Of a stretch of DNA of 64,000 nucleotides, positions 9,843-21,170 are shown in pieces; position 1 is the first letter of the stretch; every line of letters starts with the position of its first letter. Both the position numbers and the translations under genes were made by a program. The notes beneath the pieces are model-generated. The model was not told where the DNA came from. It was given only the letters and a program-made list of their open reading frames with translations, and made no database searches. The stretch comes from Prunus persica (lineage: Eukaryota > Streptophyta > Magnoliopsida > Rosales > Rosaceae): positions 19,177,606-19,241,605 of the forward strand of contig NC_034009.1 of assembly GCF_000346465.2 (NCBI RefSeq). The letters are read 5' to 3'.

Positions 9843-10972
9843 TCATAATGAGAAAATCCTTCTTCGTGAATGTAGCCCATTCGTTAGGGTGAACCACATA
9901 TACTTGAATTCTCCATGCATGTCTATTTGCCTACCGAATTCTCACACTTATTGAAGGTCCTCACCTTTACCCATCATCCAACACATCACATCTTTAAGTT
10001 TAGGCCCACTATTAGTCATCCAGTTTTGAGCACAAACAGATCAGTGCCATCTATGGGAATCAACACAAAAGATTATGTCATTCTCCACTTCTTTAGTGCC
10101 CCTGGGCACCCCTAAAATCAGTGCCCCTAAACACCCCTACAATCAGCATCCGGCTCCTGCAACTAGAGCTACATGCAGAAGATACACATTGCTGTTCGGC
10201 ACAGGAACAACTCTTTCTAATGCCAAGCCAAATTTCTGAAAGGCATGGGAGCAGTTTTCTCCTTTCTGGAGCCTAGCGCATCACATGCCAAAGCCTCTAT
10301 AATATAAGTGGCATACAACCTTTCCTAGTATTTAAATAGTATACTATATTATTGATAACATGAGATGTGATCGATACCCATGGTTTAATCATTATGCCTT
10401 TTTGATTGCTCCAGGAACTCCAATCAATAGCTCGCACTACATACTGCAGCTCCTATCGGCAGCCCAATCATCAACTGCCTAACGACACCCATACCTTACT
10501 GAACGGCAAGATCTAAGTATCTCCAATCGTAGAACCTACGACAACTCTTACGACAACTCCAATTTAAAACTCGTATGGCAGTGCTTACAGAAGTTCCAAA
10601 TGATAGCACCTACTGCGGTCCTCAACCAATCGACAACTCCTAAGGCACCTAACTAATGATACTCATGCGTTTCCGAATGGCACCTTGTGGACTACGCCTC
10701 CAATTCGGCCCTAATTCCACTACTGAACGGCATCCATGGACATACAACGCTTAGGACACCTGTGGAACGACACCTTATGGAGACACCTCTTTAGTATGAC
10801 ACTAATGGCACCCACCGAATGGTAGCTCTTTGGCAACGCCTCCAAATAGTACCTATGACACTACCAAACGACACTGCTTGGGCGATACATCTCACTAACA
10901 GCACCCATCAATTGCTGAATGACACCTCTTCAATTGCTAGGCAATAACCCAATTGCCAAACGACACCTCACC
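9843..10972. other. Degenerate repeat-derived DNA, no gene
   Basis: Short ORFs only. Around 10040-10070 the text CAGTGCCATCTATGGGAA resembles a decayed primer-binding/leader region of Tat-type retroelements (GGCGCCGTCTGTGGGAA), so the preceding ~200 bp may be an old LTR. From about 10440 to 10970 variants of ACGACACC, GGCACC and AACGGCA recur irregularly, like an eroded tandem repeat. Low confidence throughout. Confidence 0.35.
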
Positions 10973-13186
10973 TGTAATATTTAATTATTAATTTATTAGA
11001 GAGACAAACAATTTTGCCCCTAGAATAAATTAGTAAAGAAAAAGTTGACTTTTTGACCTGGAAGAAATTTGAAAATTTAGTTTATACCGTTGCATAGGGC
11101 GCGACGAAAGGAGTCCATAGACACGTAGTGGGCTCGAGTCGGGGTTATAACGAAGAAAATACGATCAAATTAAGTTGAGGGGCAAATTGGTAAATTGCCG
11201 AGTCAGATTTTTAGAAAAACCTTCTCTCTCTTTCATTCTCTCTCGCTCTCCCCGTGTCTTCCCCTCCTTCCTTGCTTTTCGTTCGACCGCTCCAAACCTC
11301 CATAACCACCCAGCCACCGTCACACCCCACTAGACTGAACCTAACAGCACCCGCCAGCTCTCGCCATCACAACCAACGCCTTCCCCCATCTCGTCGATGC
11401 CATAGCCACCGAAAATCGAAGGTTTTGACCGAATTTTTCTCCAAATTTCAAATCTCTCAATCTCTCTCTTTTGGCAGCCAAATCGATTGATTGAGGTATG
11501 GATTTCTAGCTATTTTTCATACTCTAGCTTATGGTTAGGTAGGTTTTCATCTATTCGAAGCATAGATAGTTCAATTTTCAAGTTAGGGTTCAGCTCATTT
11601 TGGGATCGCAATTCTTGCCACTTCTGGCCAGTTTTTGGGTAGGTTTAAGAACAAAAGTGGTTCCAAATAGGGTTTTACACCTAGAGAAGGAGTTTGGGCT
11701 GGCGGTTTGGAGTTTTTCCGTCCACCAGAAATTTATCGAGCCACCCACACGCTGCCAGCGCGTGTGGCAGTGCTTGGACATCATGGTAGGGACCACAATC
11801 AGTCCTAGAATGATCTCTTGGTCCTCATGAGCGCGTAGGCACTCGCGGATTTCAAATTGGATAACGTTTGAACCTCGAATGGATCTCGCCTATTGTGCGA
11901 TTTCCGGGTTCGATACGTTTGAGCCGTTGGAGTCATTTTCAGATAGGTTTATCTAGATAATTACATTATCATATAGGAGTCGACGGATCATAAATCGGAG
12001 TCTCGGATCTTCTCTAGACCATTCTATACTTGAGAGAAGCTTATGTGGGCATAGGAATGACTTTAAAGTTAGTGCATGCACTCCTAAGAGCCGGGGGTCA
12101 GGGTTTTAATTAAATACTTATACTGAGCAGTTTTATTAATTAAATATTCATGATGGTTTAATCAGGCACACGGGCCCAGACTGACCCGCAGGAAGAACCT
12201 TCAAGAGGTTCAGCTAGCTTGGACCAGAAGTGAGTGGACCTTTGCTTTCATAAATAATTGTATGCAATTTAAATTCATTATTTGATCTTGAATAAGTATG
12301 CAATAGATCGAGGGCTTTCTAGCATGTGTAGCTAAGATTAAGTATTTTATTTATTTGCTGCCGAGTCGAGAGTACTTAAGGAATAGTGGAAATAAGGATT
12401 TCATAAATCAGATGGGCCTAGTGTCCCTTGAGTCTTGCGAGGAGGGCAGATTAGGCTAACCAAGTGTCTCCTGAGTCCTGCGAGGGTGTGTCACCAAGGT
12501 GACAAGAGGAATTGATAGTAATAAAGGAAATTAACAGAAATGAATAGGTATACCTAGGTGGTAGGATGAACTATACCTTCAATGTTTTTCAGCAGGATTA
12601 AGTTTTGTATAAGTTCAAGAATGGTAATGTATGTATAAATATGAATACATGATTTCAGTATGAGTGTACCTGAAAAACTTGATTAAGTTTTTATAACTGT
12701 TTTTACAGTGGGGTTAGTATGTTCTTGTACAATTTTCTAAAACTTTGTTTTTGGTCCACTCAAATTTTTCAATGTTTTGCGCCCCCAGGAAGTAGGCGTG
12801 CACAATGATCCACCACAAGACCGTTCCCACTTCCCGCACTTCCCCATTCTGATGTAGGGCTCTTCTGTGAATGAGTTGACTTCTTTTGGAATTTCTTAGT
12901 GGTTGCTCTGATAACTTGGACTTAGAATTAAATGTTAGAATGTATATATATACACATGCTGGCAGTTGGATTGTATATATATGCTTGTTTGACAGGTGTG
13001 AAATTTGGGAAATGATCAAATTACAGGGGAGACTCTGCCAAATATTTGGTAGGAGTCAAGCTTGATATTTTATCGAACTTTGAATAGAAGGACAATTAGG
13101 TCATATGTGCCCGACACCCGCCAGATATCGGACACGCACATGGTTCGTCTCGGGTTCCAAAGTGGAATTTGGGTCGAGTCCTGTCA
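10973..13186 (+). repeat. 5' LTR of a truncated chromovirus (about 2.2 kb)
   Basis: It opens with TGTAATA and closes with CTGTCA followed by a primer-binding site, so both ends are defined. Relative to the LTR at 4032 it has an 18-bp deletion just after the first six bases. It contains a CT-rich tract near 11220-11255, the GTATGGATTTCT block at 11495 and the GCGCCCCCAGGAAGTAG block at 12780. No coding capacity. Confidence 0.78.
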
Positions 13187-13189
13187 ACT

Positions 13190-13201
13190 TGGTATCAGAG
13201 C
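13190..13201 (+). promoter_or_regulatory. Primer-binding site (initiator tRNA-Met)
   Basis: TGGTATCAGAGC, three bases after the LTR end, is complementary to the 3' end of initiator methionine tRNA, the usual primer of chromoviruses and copia elements. It marks the start of the internal region. Confidence 0.88.
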
Positions 13202-13254
13202 ATTAGATATAATTTCCTGTAGACTCCGCACTTTGTGTGCATTTCAGTTTTAAT

Positions 13255-14138
13255 GAGTTTTTATTTCTTGTGACAAAATCATAGGCCCTAAGTGTGGTGG
13301 TACTCGGAGAGGGACTAGACAGTCGTCCCGACTTTGGGGACAGGATCCCAGACCGAACAAGAGGAATTCCGTATTCTTGCACCGGTACCTGGACCGGTGG
13401 AGAAGCCAATTGATGAAGGCCCATCAGGGGCCGCATCGGCGATGACCACATTCCCAGGAGATCCCAAGTTCCAGCATACTTTAAAGATGTTGACCCAGGC
13501 TCTATCCAAGACTGGGCAACCTAGAGATCCCTCCCTGAGTTATGCCAACTAGGCTAAGAGGATTGTGGCCACCGATTTTGTTGGTGATGGTAACCTAGTA
13601 GTAGCCGAGGAGTGGATAAAGAGGATAGAGCGGATCGTGGAAGTGATGGCCATTCCACACGATTGCAGAGTGACCCTGGCCGCTTTCTTTTTGGTCAGAA
13701 ATGCTAGACACTGGTAGGTAGCAATCAAGAGGAGATATCAGAACCATCAGTCATCACATGGCCAGTGTCCAGAGCAGTGTTTGATAGCCAATACTATCCA
13801 CAAGCATACTAGAATATGAAGAATGAAGAATTCTTGCAACTGGAACATGGGGTGATGACCGTGTTGGAGTGCGAAAAAAAGTTCAATAAGTTGTCTAAAT
13901 ATTGTGTTCCACTAGTAGAGGATGAAAGGAAGAAGTGCCAATTGTTAACAAGAGGGTTGAAGACTTCTATCTGAGACATTGTGATTAGTCAGCGGCTGAC
14001 TACCTTTGCAGATTTGGTAATGTCTGCCTCGTTGGTCGAGTGCAGCCAGATGATGGTCCAAGCACGGGGTGATTCCTGTAGGCGATAGTTTGATATGGGT
14101 GGTCCCAGTCAGGAGCCATCCAAGAGAGGTAGTTACAG
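13255..14138 (+). pseudogene. Chromovirus gag fragment
   Basis: Nucleocapsid precursor of the element whose LTR ends at 13186. Recognisable text: FPGDPKFQHTLKMLTQ, SRDPSLSYAN-stop-AKRI, VAEEWIKRIERIVEVMAIP, VTLAAFFLVRNARHW-stop, then further gag text through KRGSYS. Stops fall where Gln and Trp codons are expected (TAG near 13550 and 13714). It breaks off near 14138 before the zinc knuckle; the following DNA is unrelated. Confidence 0.77.
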
Positions 14139-14683
14139 TTCAGAAATCAAATTCATAAAAATTTAAATGTTTCCATTTGATAAAGTTAAATATTAGTATG
14201 TTTGGTACAAAAATGTGCTCTTTGTGCCCCTATAAGGTCCCTTGTTGCTTCTAATAAGCAATCTATGTTTAATAGGAAAAAAAAATTGGCAATCACAAAT
14301 TAAAGAGTAGTTACACACAAATGTCATTAACAAATTAGATTATATTGCATTAAACACAAAAGCAATAACAAAAACATACATGACTATCCAAAAATCATTC
14401 ACATTGTATTTGCTATCTTTATTTGATGAATTAAAACTATTACGAGAGCTTTTGCCCCAAAAGAAAAAAAACATAGCCAATTCAATACTAATGTTTGAAA
14501 ATTGATCTTCTTGAATTTTTAGAAGAGAAATCATCAATCAAATGTTCATAATCAAGTTTTTTCTAGAAGTTTACTTTCAATTGTAATCAAAGCTAGTCCG
14601 TTTAATCTTTCTTGCGACATAGTTGTGCACAAACATCCGATAAGTTGCAAGCGTTGCAAAATATTAAATTAAATTTTTTTTTA
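14139..14683. other. AT-rich spacer, no gene
   Basis: No recognisable coding or repeat structure. A 65-codon minus-strand opening at 14537-14340 has no family resemblance. A T-run at 14674-14682 precedes the next inverted-repeat element. Confidence 0.45.
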
Positions 14684-14939
14684 GGGATAACTTCAATATG
14701 GGCCCTCGAGTTTCAATTTCATCAATTTACACTTCAATATGGTCAGATATTAACTGATGATATTTCCACTGTGGGACTCATCCACTAACCAATTCCTTAA
14801 AAAATACTATATAAAATAATAAAATAACATTTTTAAATGAAAAAGCTTAAATAAAACCTAGACCTTAGCCATTTCCATGGCCAACAACCTAGCCCTAGAC
14901 CTCAACTCCCATCTTTCGACGACGACAAAAATCCCTAAA

Positions 14940-14940
<1 letters not shown>

Positions 14941-14975
<35 letters not shown>
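14941..14975 (+). repeat. (TC)n microsatellite in the captured 5' leader
   Basis: About 17 TC units immediately upstream of the kinase start codon, typical of plant 5' leaders. Confidence 0.9.
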
Positions 14976-14978
<3 letters not shown>

Positions 14979-14991
14979 AATCAAAACCAGG

Positions 14992-15183
14992 ATGATAGAG
15001 ATCGAACAGCAGCAGCAGTCGCCTGCACTGTGGGTCCCTGACAACACCCTGTTCGGGATATACGAATTGGGAAAGCTCATCAGTCACACCAGTGTGTGCA
15101 ACGGCCAGAGCGTCGCCATCAAGGTCATCAACAAGAAGAAACTTGCCGGCACCAGCCTCATGTCCATTTGTGCCTTATGTTAA
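14992..15183 (+). pseudogene. CBL-interacting protein kinase (CIPK) N-terminal fragment
   Basis: Intact CIPKs are Ser/Thr kinases activated by calcineurin B-like calcium sensors. The fragment starts with a Met and a Gln run, then NTLFGIYELGKLI, and keeps the VAIKVINKKK segment with the ATP-binding Lys (residue 44). The Gly-rich loop between HT and CNGQ is deleted by roughly a dozen residues, and coding sequence ends at a stop 61 codons in, right after GTSLMS. No catalytic loop or NAF domain follows. With the natural-looking leader it looks like a copied gene 5' end inside the inverted-repeat composite. Confidence 0.77.
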
Positions 15184-17060
15184 GGTCGAAGATCTCAATA
15201 TGGTTATTTCTCTAGCTGGCATTGGGAGGTTTCTCTCGGCCTCGGATTTGAGGTTTGTTGAGTGATGGACATATTTTATATTATATATTTAACCTCATTC
15301 TTAGTATATTTTGGTTAATATTTTGGAAGAATTTTGATACTTTGAATTATATTTTCAATATAGGACTTTCGACTCTCTCTGGAGCAAAACATAATCAAAT
15401 TGAGGAATTTTGGAGTAATTCCAGTTGGAGGACGTTCTTGAGTCACTTAGCTTGATCGTATCAAAATTTCAGATCTTTCTTCCAAGCGGTTATTTTCTGG
15501 CAATAAAATAAATGAGCAGTGCGCGGTGCTGGAATAGTGACGTGTTGGGCTTTTATTGCGTTTTTGAAGCCCAAGATGACCTCGGATGGGTTCGTGGCCT
15601 TCTAGAGAAGTGTTCAGAACATTTTTATCTTTAAAACAAGCTATCTTGGGCCAGATTTGGAGGAGATTTGGGGCCAAAACGTGGCTGGGCAGATTTTAGG
15701 CAAATTCTCCTATTCCAATTTGGACTTTATTTCCTAGTATTATTTTACTTTAATTAGTTTCCTTGTGGGGATAGAAAAGCTGTACATTGGCAGCTAGGTT
15801 TTAAGGGGTATTTAAGCTCTTTCTCACAAGGAATTGAAGGACTCCCTTTTCACTTTTGAACTTTGCATTGTGGAGAGCAATTGCTAGGGTTTTGGGTTTT
15901 CACAACTTTCAGGTGTTTTCGTTCTTTTCTTCTTAATGATATTTTCTTGGATTTCAATTATGAGTATGCGTAACTAAATTTCTTTTGCTAGGGTGAAGCC
16001 TTGAACCTTAGCATGAATATGTGATTTTTATTTAATTGCTTATGATGAGTGCATGCGTATTTTGAATTGTTAATCACTGTTTTAAACTATCTAATTGTCT
16101 TAATGCCTGATCACCATTAGGATCTTTAGAAAAGTAATTGGATGCAATTTTGGTCGGAAGGTTCCCTGAAATTGATGCTAGCTTCTTGTGATTAATAATT
16201 GTAATTTCACTTAAGATGAACACCACGTCTTAAGGGTTGCATGGTTTTTCAAAGGGTTTTCACAAAACTTAATGAGTCTTTCATGTTCAGATTTGATCCG
16301 AACGTCCGGACGGGTTGCATGTTGGATATACGTTCTGTGTTGGAGGTTCCAAGTAGAATATACATTAGGAAAACCTAACCTTCAAAGTGGCATGTGCAAA
16401 TCATAAGTAATTGGTAAAAGTTCATAGGATTGCTAGGTGATGGTGAAACCCTAGTGTTTTTATAAATTGATATTCAAAACTCTTTCTCTCAATCGTATTT
16501 GTTTTTGTTTAATATTTGTTTTTTAGAATCCACCAAATTTATAATCATCTTTCTTGACTTTTTATTTTAAGTAGTAATTGGAATTTGTTTTTACATAAAT
16601 TGCTAATTAGTCCTTGAGGAAAACGACCTTGCATGAGCATCTATACTACAATAGCCTTGTATTCTTGCAAGTATTTTATGTGATTTTTAACACTGTTTGC
16701 ACAAGTACTAAAAATCCTATCATTGAGCTCGCTAGCTATTCAAGGGGTGTAAGAGCACTTAGGCAAGACCCAGTTGAGTGTTTGATTTAGTTTCTTTGTT
16801 CATCAAATAACAACTTTAAGAGAATTACCAAAATGGTAGATTTTGTATCTTTGTTGAGGAACCATTTGGGTTCTATGGAAGGTTTTGAGTTCCATGAATT
16901 TCCATCTACATATGACTCATAATTGTTATCGTGAGGTCATAATATTGAGATTTGGTTTGTTGGGTTGCTTTTTATGAGCATGAAAGCTTTGAAATTGAAA
17001 CCTGATGGAGGAGCAAAGTAGCTTTTGTCTCTGCGTAGAATGGAGCTAGAAGAGGTCATT
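15184..17060. other. Interior of the composite: LTR-like DNA and unidentified coding-like text
   Basis: From about 15250 to 16730 the DNA looks like an LTR or other non-coding retroelement piece: a TATA-like TATTTAAGC near 15810 and AC-rich end text around 16620-16720, with no coding capacity. From about 16830 to 17060 a broken plus-strand frame reads as protein-like text (SLLRNHLGSMEGFEFHEF; LRRMELEEVIKALKK) with three stops. I do not recognise the family. Confidence 0.35.
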
Positions 17061-17261
17061 AAAGCTTTAAAAAAATGTTATTTTATCATTTTATATAAAT
17101 CTTTTTTAGGAATTGGTTACTGGGTCCCACAATAGACATGTCATCATTTAACGTCTGACCAATGGTCAACTTAATGGAAGGCTTAAATTGGTCAGATTTG
17201 AAAACATTGGGGGTGTAAATTGATGAAATTGATACCCTAGAGCCCATATTAAGAATGACCC

Positions 17262-17876
17262 AAAACATTAAAGGGGTCTTTTGTCGTTAGGCCTTTTTTA
17301 TTTATTTATTTATTTATAAATTTTTTTAAATTTCATCTAATCTTTATGGCAAAGACAACTATAATGGTCGCAAAAACCATATTTCCAACATGAGCTCGGG
17401 TCATAAATATTGTTTTAAAAGGCCCCTTTAAATCCAACACTCATTTGATTACGACATTACCTTGTCGACGTAAGCTTGACACAAAAAGTTATTACGACGG
17501 CTCCAAAGCGTCAGAGAAAAGGCCAAAGTCATTTTGGATGCCTTTTGTTGTGACACGTCAAAAAATGTCGCAATGCCATCACCAATTCTCATTTACGAAA
17601 CTTTTTACTGCTTTTCAATACTCGTGTCATGTTCGGGACCGGACTAGAGAACGAGCCAAAACCACCAGCCCATTCAACTTGAATTTTGGGGTTCTGGGGC
17701 ATTTGTAAGACAAGTCTTGCAAACGAAGTTTTAATCAAGAACTAGTGTGATGCTAGTCATTTCGTTTCGATGAATTCTTAAAAACAAATGGTCTACTTTG
17801 CTTGCAAAAATCTTTTTTTGCATACTGTGATAAATATATTCGTAATAAATATTTGGGGATCTAACTATTACATGAC
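17262..17876. other. Spacer with (TTTA)n and GTCG-rich DNA
   Basis: A short TTTA microsatellite lies at about 17296-17320. Bases 17440-17580 contain several TACGAC/GTCGACG/ACGACGG motifs, reminiscent of the CACTA subterminal arrays at 21 kb and possibly an old end of a related element. An 87-codon plus-strand opening at 17445 is not recognisable. Confidence 0.35.
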
Positions 17877-18042
17877 AGACTAATCGTTCTGGATGATGTT
17901 GATAAAGTAGATCAAATAAAGGCTTTAGCAGATGAGTCCTAATTTGGTCCAAGGAGTCAAGTGATTATAACAAGTAGAGAAAAGCATGAGTTGGAGACGT
18001 ATGGATTACTTACAAATAATATTTACGAGGTTGACAAGTTGT
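17877..18042 (+). pseudogene. Second TIR-NBS-LRR relic (kinase-2 to RNBS-B)
   Basis: LIVLDDVDKVDQIKALADES, a stop (TAA near 17938, where Trp is usual), then SQVIITSREKHELETYG and NNIYEVDKL. It is closely related to the relic at 2530-3057, including the shared ETYGLL..NNIYEVDKL text and the non-coding DNA just upstream (GGATCTAA.TATTAC). It ends abruptly at 18042. Confidence 0.78.
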
Positions 18043-18932
18043 ACTGGTACACTAAGTTCTGGGCAGAGTGAGTCTTTCGTATGGATACGGATGCGATACG
18101 CCTTGATAAGTGTGAGATATGGAAAATAAAGTATCGCTAAGTTTTCTAGTTTGTTTATCACTACGTTGATACGCCCCCATACGCAAAGGATACGTTCAAG
18201 ATATGAATAGGGTTACTTTGAAATAATTTCGAATGTTCCCAGGTATGTTTGGAAATGATAGAAAATTTGGGGTCAATATGTAAGTTTTAAACATGATTTA
18301 ATTACACTCATAGCCTCTTCTCAACAGAGGCTAGGTTGTCCACTATAAAAGAAATGGCAGTAGCAGAAGGGAAGAAGAAAGAAGAAGAATGAAGAAAACA
18401 AAATTAGAAGAAAAAGAGTAAACAAGAAGGAAGAAGAAGTGGTGGCCTCTTTTTTACGACTGCGTGTACCCCATGAGGTTTTTTCTTAAAAATTTTCTTT
18501 TAGCTTAACTCATCTTCTTCTCAACTACATCTGCTCCTTGAATTACTTCATAGCTATGATTCATAATTGGTTCTTAATAGATGTATCATGTATTAATTGT
18601 TTTATTGAAAATACAATATATGTTATTTTAAGTTTATTTTCATTGTCGTATTCTTGAAATACCCATATCCTAGTTTTCAAAAATTTATCGTATTTCTGTA
18701 TTGTATCCTAATATTTAGGGACGAATCTAGGATTTTGAAAGGCAGTAGATTGGATTTCCATTATTATCAAACTCGATGGTATGAGTTAATTTCATTCATA
18801 ACAAAAATAATACACCTAGTTAGCAGGGACATAATGAGCCGTACCCTCAAAATGCATCTAGTACATAAGATATAAACTAGTAAAAAATAAAGACTATAAT
18901 AAATAAACATGCAATGTAAATATATAATACAA
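18043..18932. other. Spacer, no gene
   Basis: Mostly AT-rich. A TATA-like CTATAAAAG at 18352 is followed by an A/G-rich stretch (18365-18440). I see no protein-like reading. Confidence 0.4.
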
Positions 18933-20065
18933 CTATTTGAGTTGCACTCTTTTAGGCTTCGAAGAGTTGAAATCACTAATTATTGATTCGTTATCGATAC
19001 TATCAACAAATTCTTTTTCAATGTTAAGTATCATACAATCAGCAAGAAACTTATCCTCTGTCCTGTTTTGAAGTCGATTTTTGATAAGTCTCATAGAAGA
19101 AAATGCACGTTCTATTGTTGGTGTAGAAACTAGAAGAGTTAACACTAAACGAATCAATCTATCAATCAAGTGGTAGGTGTGTGTTAACCCTGTTTCAACT
19201 AAGCACTTAAGTAATTCAGGAATATAATCAAGATTCTTGAAGGCTGGAAGAGGATCCATATCAGTGTAAAAAATCCCAACTATTGATGTAAAGCCTGCAA
19301 CTCAGTGGTAGTAAAATCTTGAGGATAAAACTTCTCATCACGATTGCATATATCACCAATGTTAAACCGCTCAAATGAATTACGAAGATCTAATGTTGAC
19401 GAAAGATAAAGAAGTTTCACAGTTTGCTCTAGAAATCTAATATTTAACTCTACCAACTGAAAATCTATTACATTATTAAATACATCAATCCGTAAATAAT
19501 GCTCAACTGTAATAGAATCTTTTTGTTGACAAGAACGAAATCTACCCATTATATGATGAGCACTCATATCAGGTACACTAATGTCATGTTGTTCATAAAA
19601 TGATAGTACACTCTTGATAAAATCATCCCAACCATTATTTCTCACCTCGTCAAGCTCCATTTTTGTACTTGAAACAAGATTCAAAGCATTTACAATGTTC
19701 TGAGATTTGCTTTGAAGTGATTGACAAAGAAAATCTGTGAATCCCATAGCTTTTTCAACAAAAGTAAGGAAAAAATAAATTCAAACGACATCATGGCAAT
19801 ATAAATACTCTTAGCTTCCCCACGAAATTGTGATGTAGGTCCATTACGACCTATTTCATCAAGAAGTGTCTTGGTTGCACCAAATTAATCAATCAAACTT
19901 ATGATAGTTTTAAAATGAGACCCCCAATGAATAGTTCCAGGTTGTTGCAAACAACAAATTTGATTAGCTCCTGTACCCATTCCAAGTTTTCCACCCTCTA
20001 GCAGCCTTTGAATTTTAGCTTTTCCATATAATGCAGCACAGAAGCACTGGTTTACGGATTGACAA
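18933..20065 (-). pseudogene. ZMYM1-like hAT transposase, C-terminal half
   Basis: Reading from about 20065 downwards the minus strand gives a frameshifted transposase: [20 protein letters not shown] (the family's hAT-like core), then [18 protein letters not shown] and [18 protein letters not shown] at 19747, and finally the hAT dimerisation segment RLVLTLLVSTPTIERAFSSM with a stop at 18933. Domesticated and transposon members are often annotated as TTF-type zinc finger or ZMYM1-like proteins. The N-terminal zinc finger is missing, and at least three frame breaks (about 19270, 19750, 19880) make it non-functional. Confidence 0.73.
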
Positions 20066-21142
20066 ACGTCTAAACTTAGAAAGATAAACTGAAATCCATC
20101 ACCAACCAGAATCTACCAGAAAATAGAGAAAATCTCTAAATTGATTACTACAATCCGATGAGTTGACCTAAATAGAAAACAAAGAAACTCTAAAACCATA
20201 GGAAACCCTAGGTTCCAGAATATTCCTAAAACTTAACTAATAAGAAATAATTTAAATCCTAATGTAAATCATATTAGGAAAATAATATCCCGATTGATAA
20301 CTTATTTTCAAGAAATATAAAACAATATAGATATTCTAAAGAAATCAAGCAACCCAAAAATCCCAACGATACTCCTTCCTTCTTTTCCTAGCGCCATAAT
20401 TGATGCTCAAGCATGATTTTCCATATTTGAAGCCCAATTTTTAGATTTTGAAATTTTCCACTTTTCCAAATTTCCTTCATAGGAACAAACCCATGATTTG
20501 TCCTACATCACTCAAGTAGGTTTCTAAGTTGGGAGCCTAGGCTATCCCTTCTATTTAACTATAGCTATTTTTTTTTGGTTCAAGATATCACACCCCGGAA
20601 AATCAAGCACGTAATAGTGCCACGTCCTATCAATAGTGCAGTGTCACAATGTTAAATGTAAATCATAAGGTAGGCCAAAATAATGGAAAAACTTGATTTT
20701 TATTTCATACGAGTCATATTACAATGAAATGAGATTTACACAAAATGAAACAGATTTTTACTATCGCCACTGCCATGTCATCTCGTGCACCAACTCCATA
20801 GGATCACTTGCATAAAGAAAATGAAGTTGTAGGGGTGAGCAACACGTATGATATTACTCCCCCTCTGGGGTGCCTCAATTGAGTAAAAACCGTTATAATT
20901 TTATAATAACATATTTGAATCAGTTCCTGGAAACACGAGTTTAAATCAATTTGAAAGATCATGAGCTTAAATCAATTTGAAATATCATGAGCTTAAACAA
21001 ATTTGAAATATCTCGAGCATGCTCAATTGATCGAGTAAAAACAGTGGAGGAGAGTTACTCGAACGTCATGATATACTCACACTGTTAGATGACCAAACAA
21101 CACATAACGAATATCACATACCACTCAAAATATCCCTGATAC
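20066..21142. other. Repeat-like DNA flanking the CACTA element, no gene
   Basis: No coding potential. TCACACCCCGGAAAATC near 20590 and the tract around 20840-21060 with repeated GAGCTTAAA.CAATTTGAAA look like retroelement-derived sequence that probably continues at 36287 beyond the CACTA insertion. Confidence 0.4.
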
Positions 21143-21170
21143 CACTACTACAAAAAAGCAAAAAGACGAC
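21143..21170 (+). repeat. CACTA left terminal inverted repeat
   Basis: 28 bp: CACTACTACAAAAA, then a variable AGC, then AAAAAGACGAC. It matches the right terminus (36259-36286) except at about three central positions. Confidence 0.93.

Larger units (their letters stand above)
14684..17261. mobile_element. Composite with long inverted repeats carrying a kinase fragment
   Basis: The left arm (14684-about 14847) and right arm (about 17061-17261) are imperfect inverted copies. Both read inward through an AATATGGGC..CTCGAG/CTAGGG start, TCAATTTCATCAATTTACAC, GTGGGAC..CA, TAACCAATTCCT and ATAAAATAACATTTTT. Terminal bases are GGG on both sides. The interior holds a CIPK gene start, a (TC)n tract and about 1.9 kb of other DNA. 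The arrangement resembles a Pack-type DNA element that captured gene sequence. No target duplication is clear, so two neighbouring MITEs in opposite orientation are an alternative. Confidence 0.5.
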
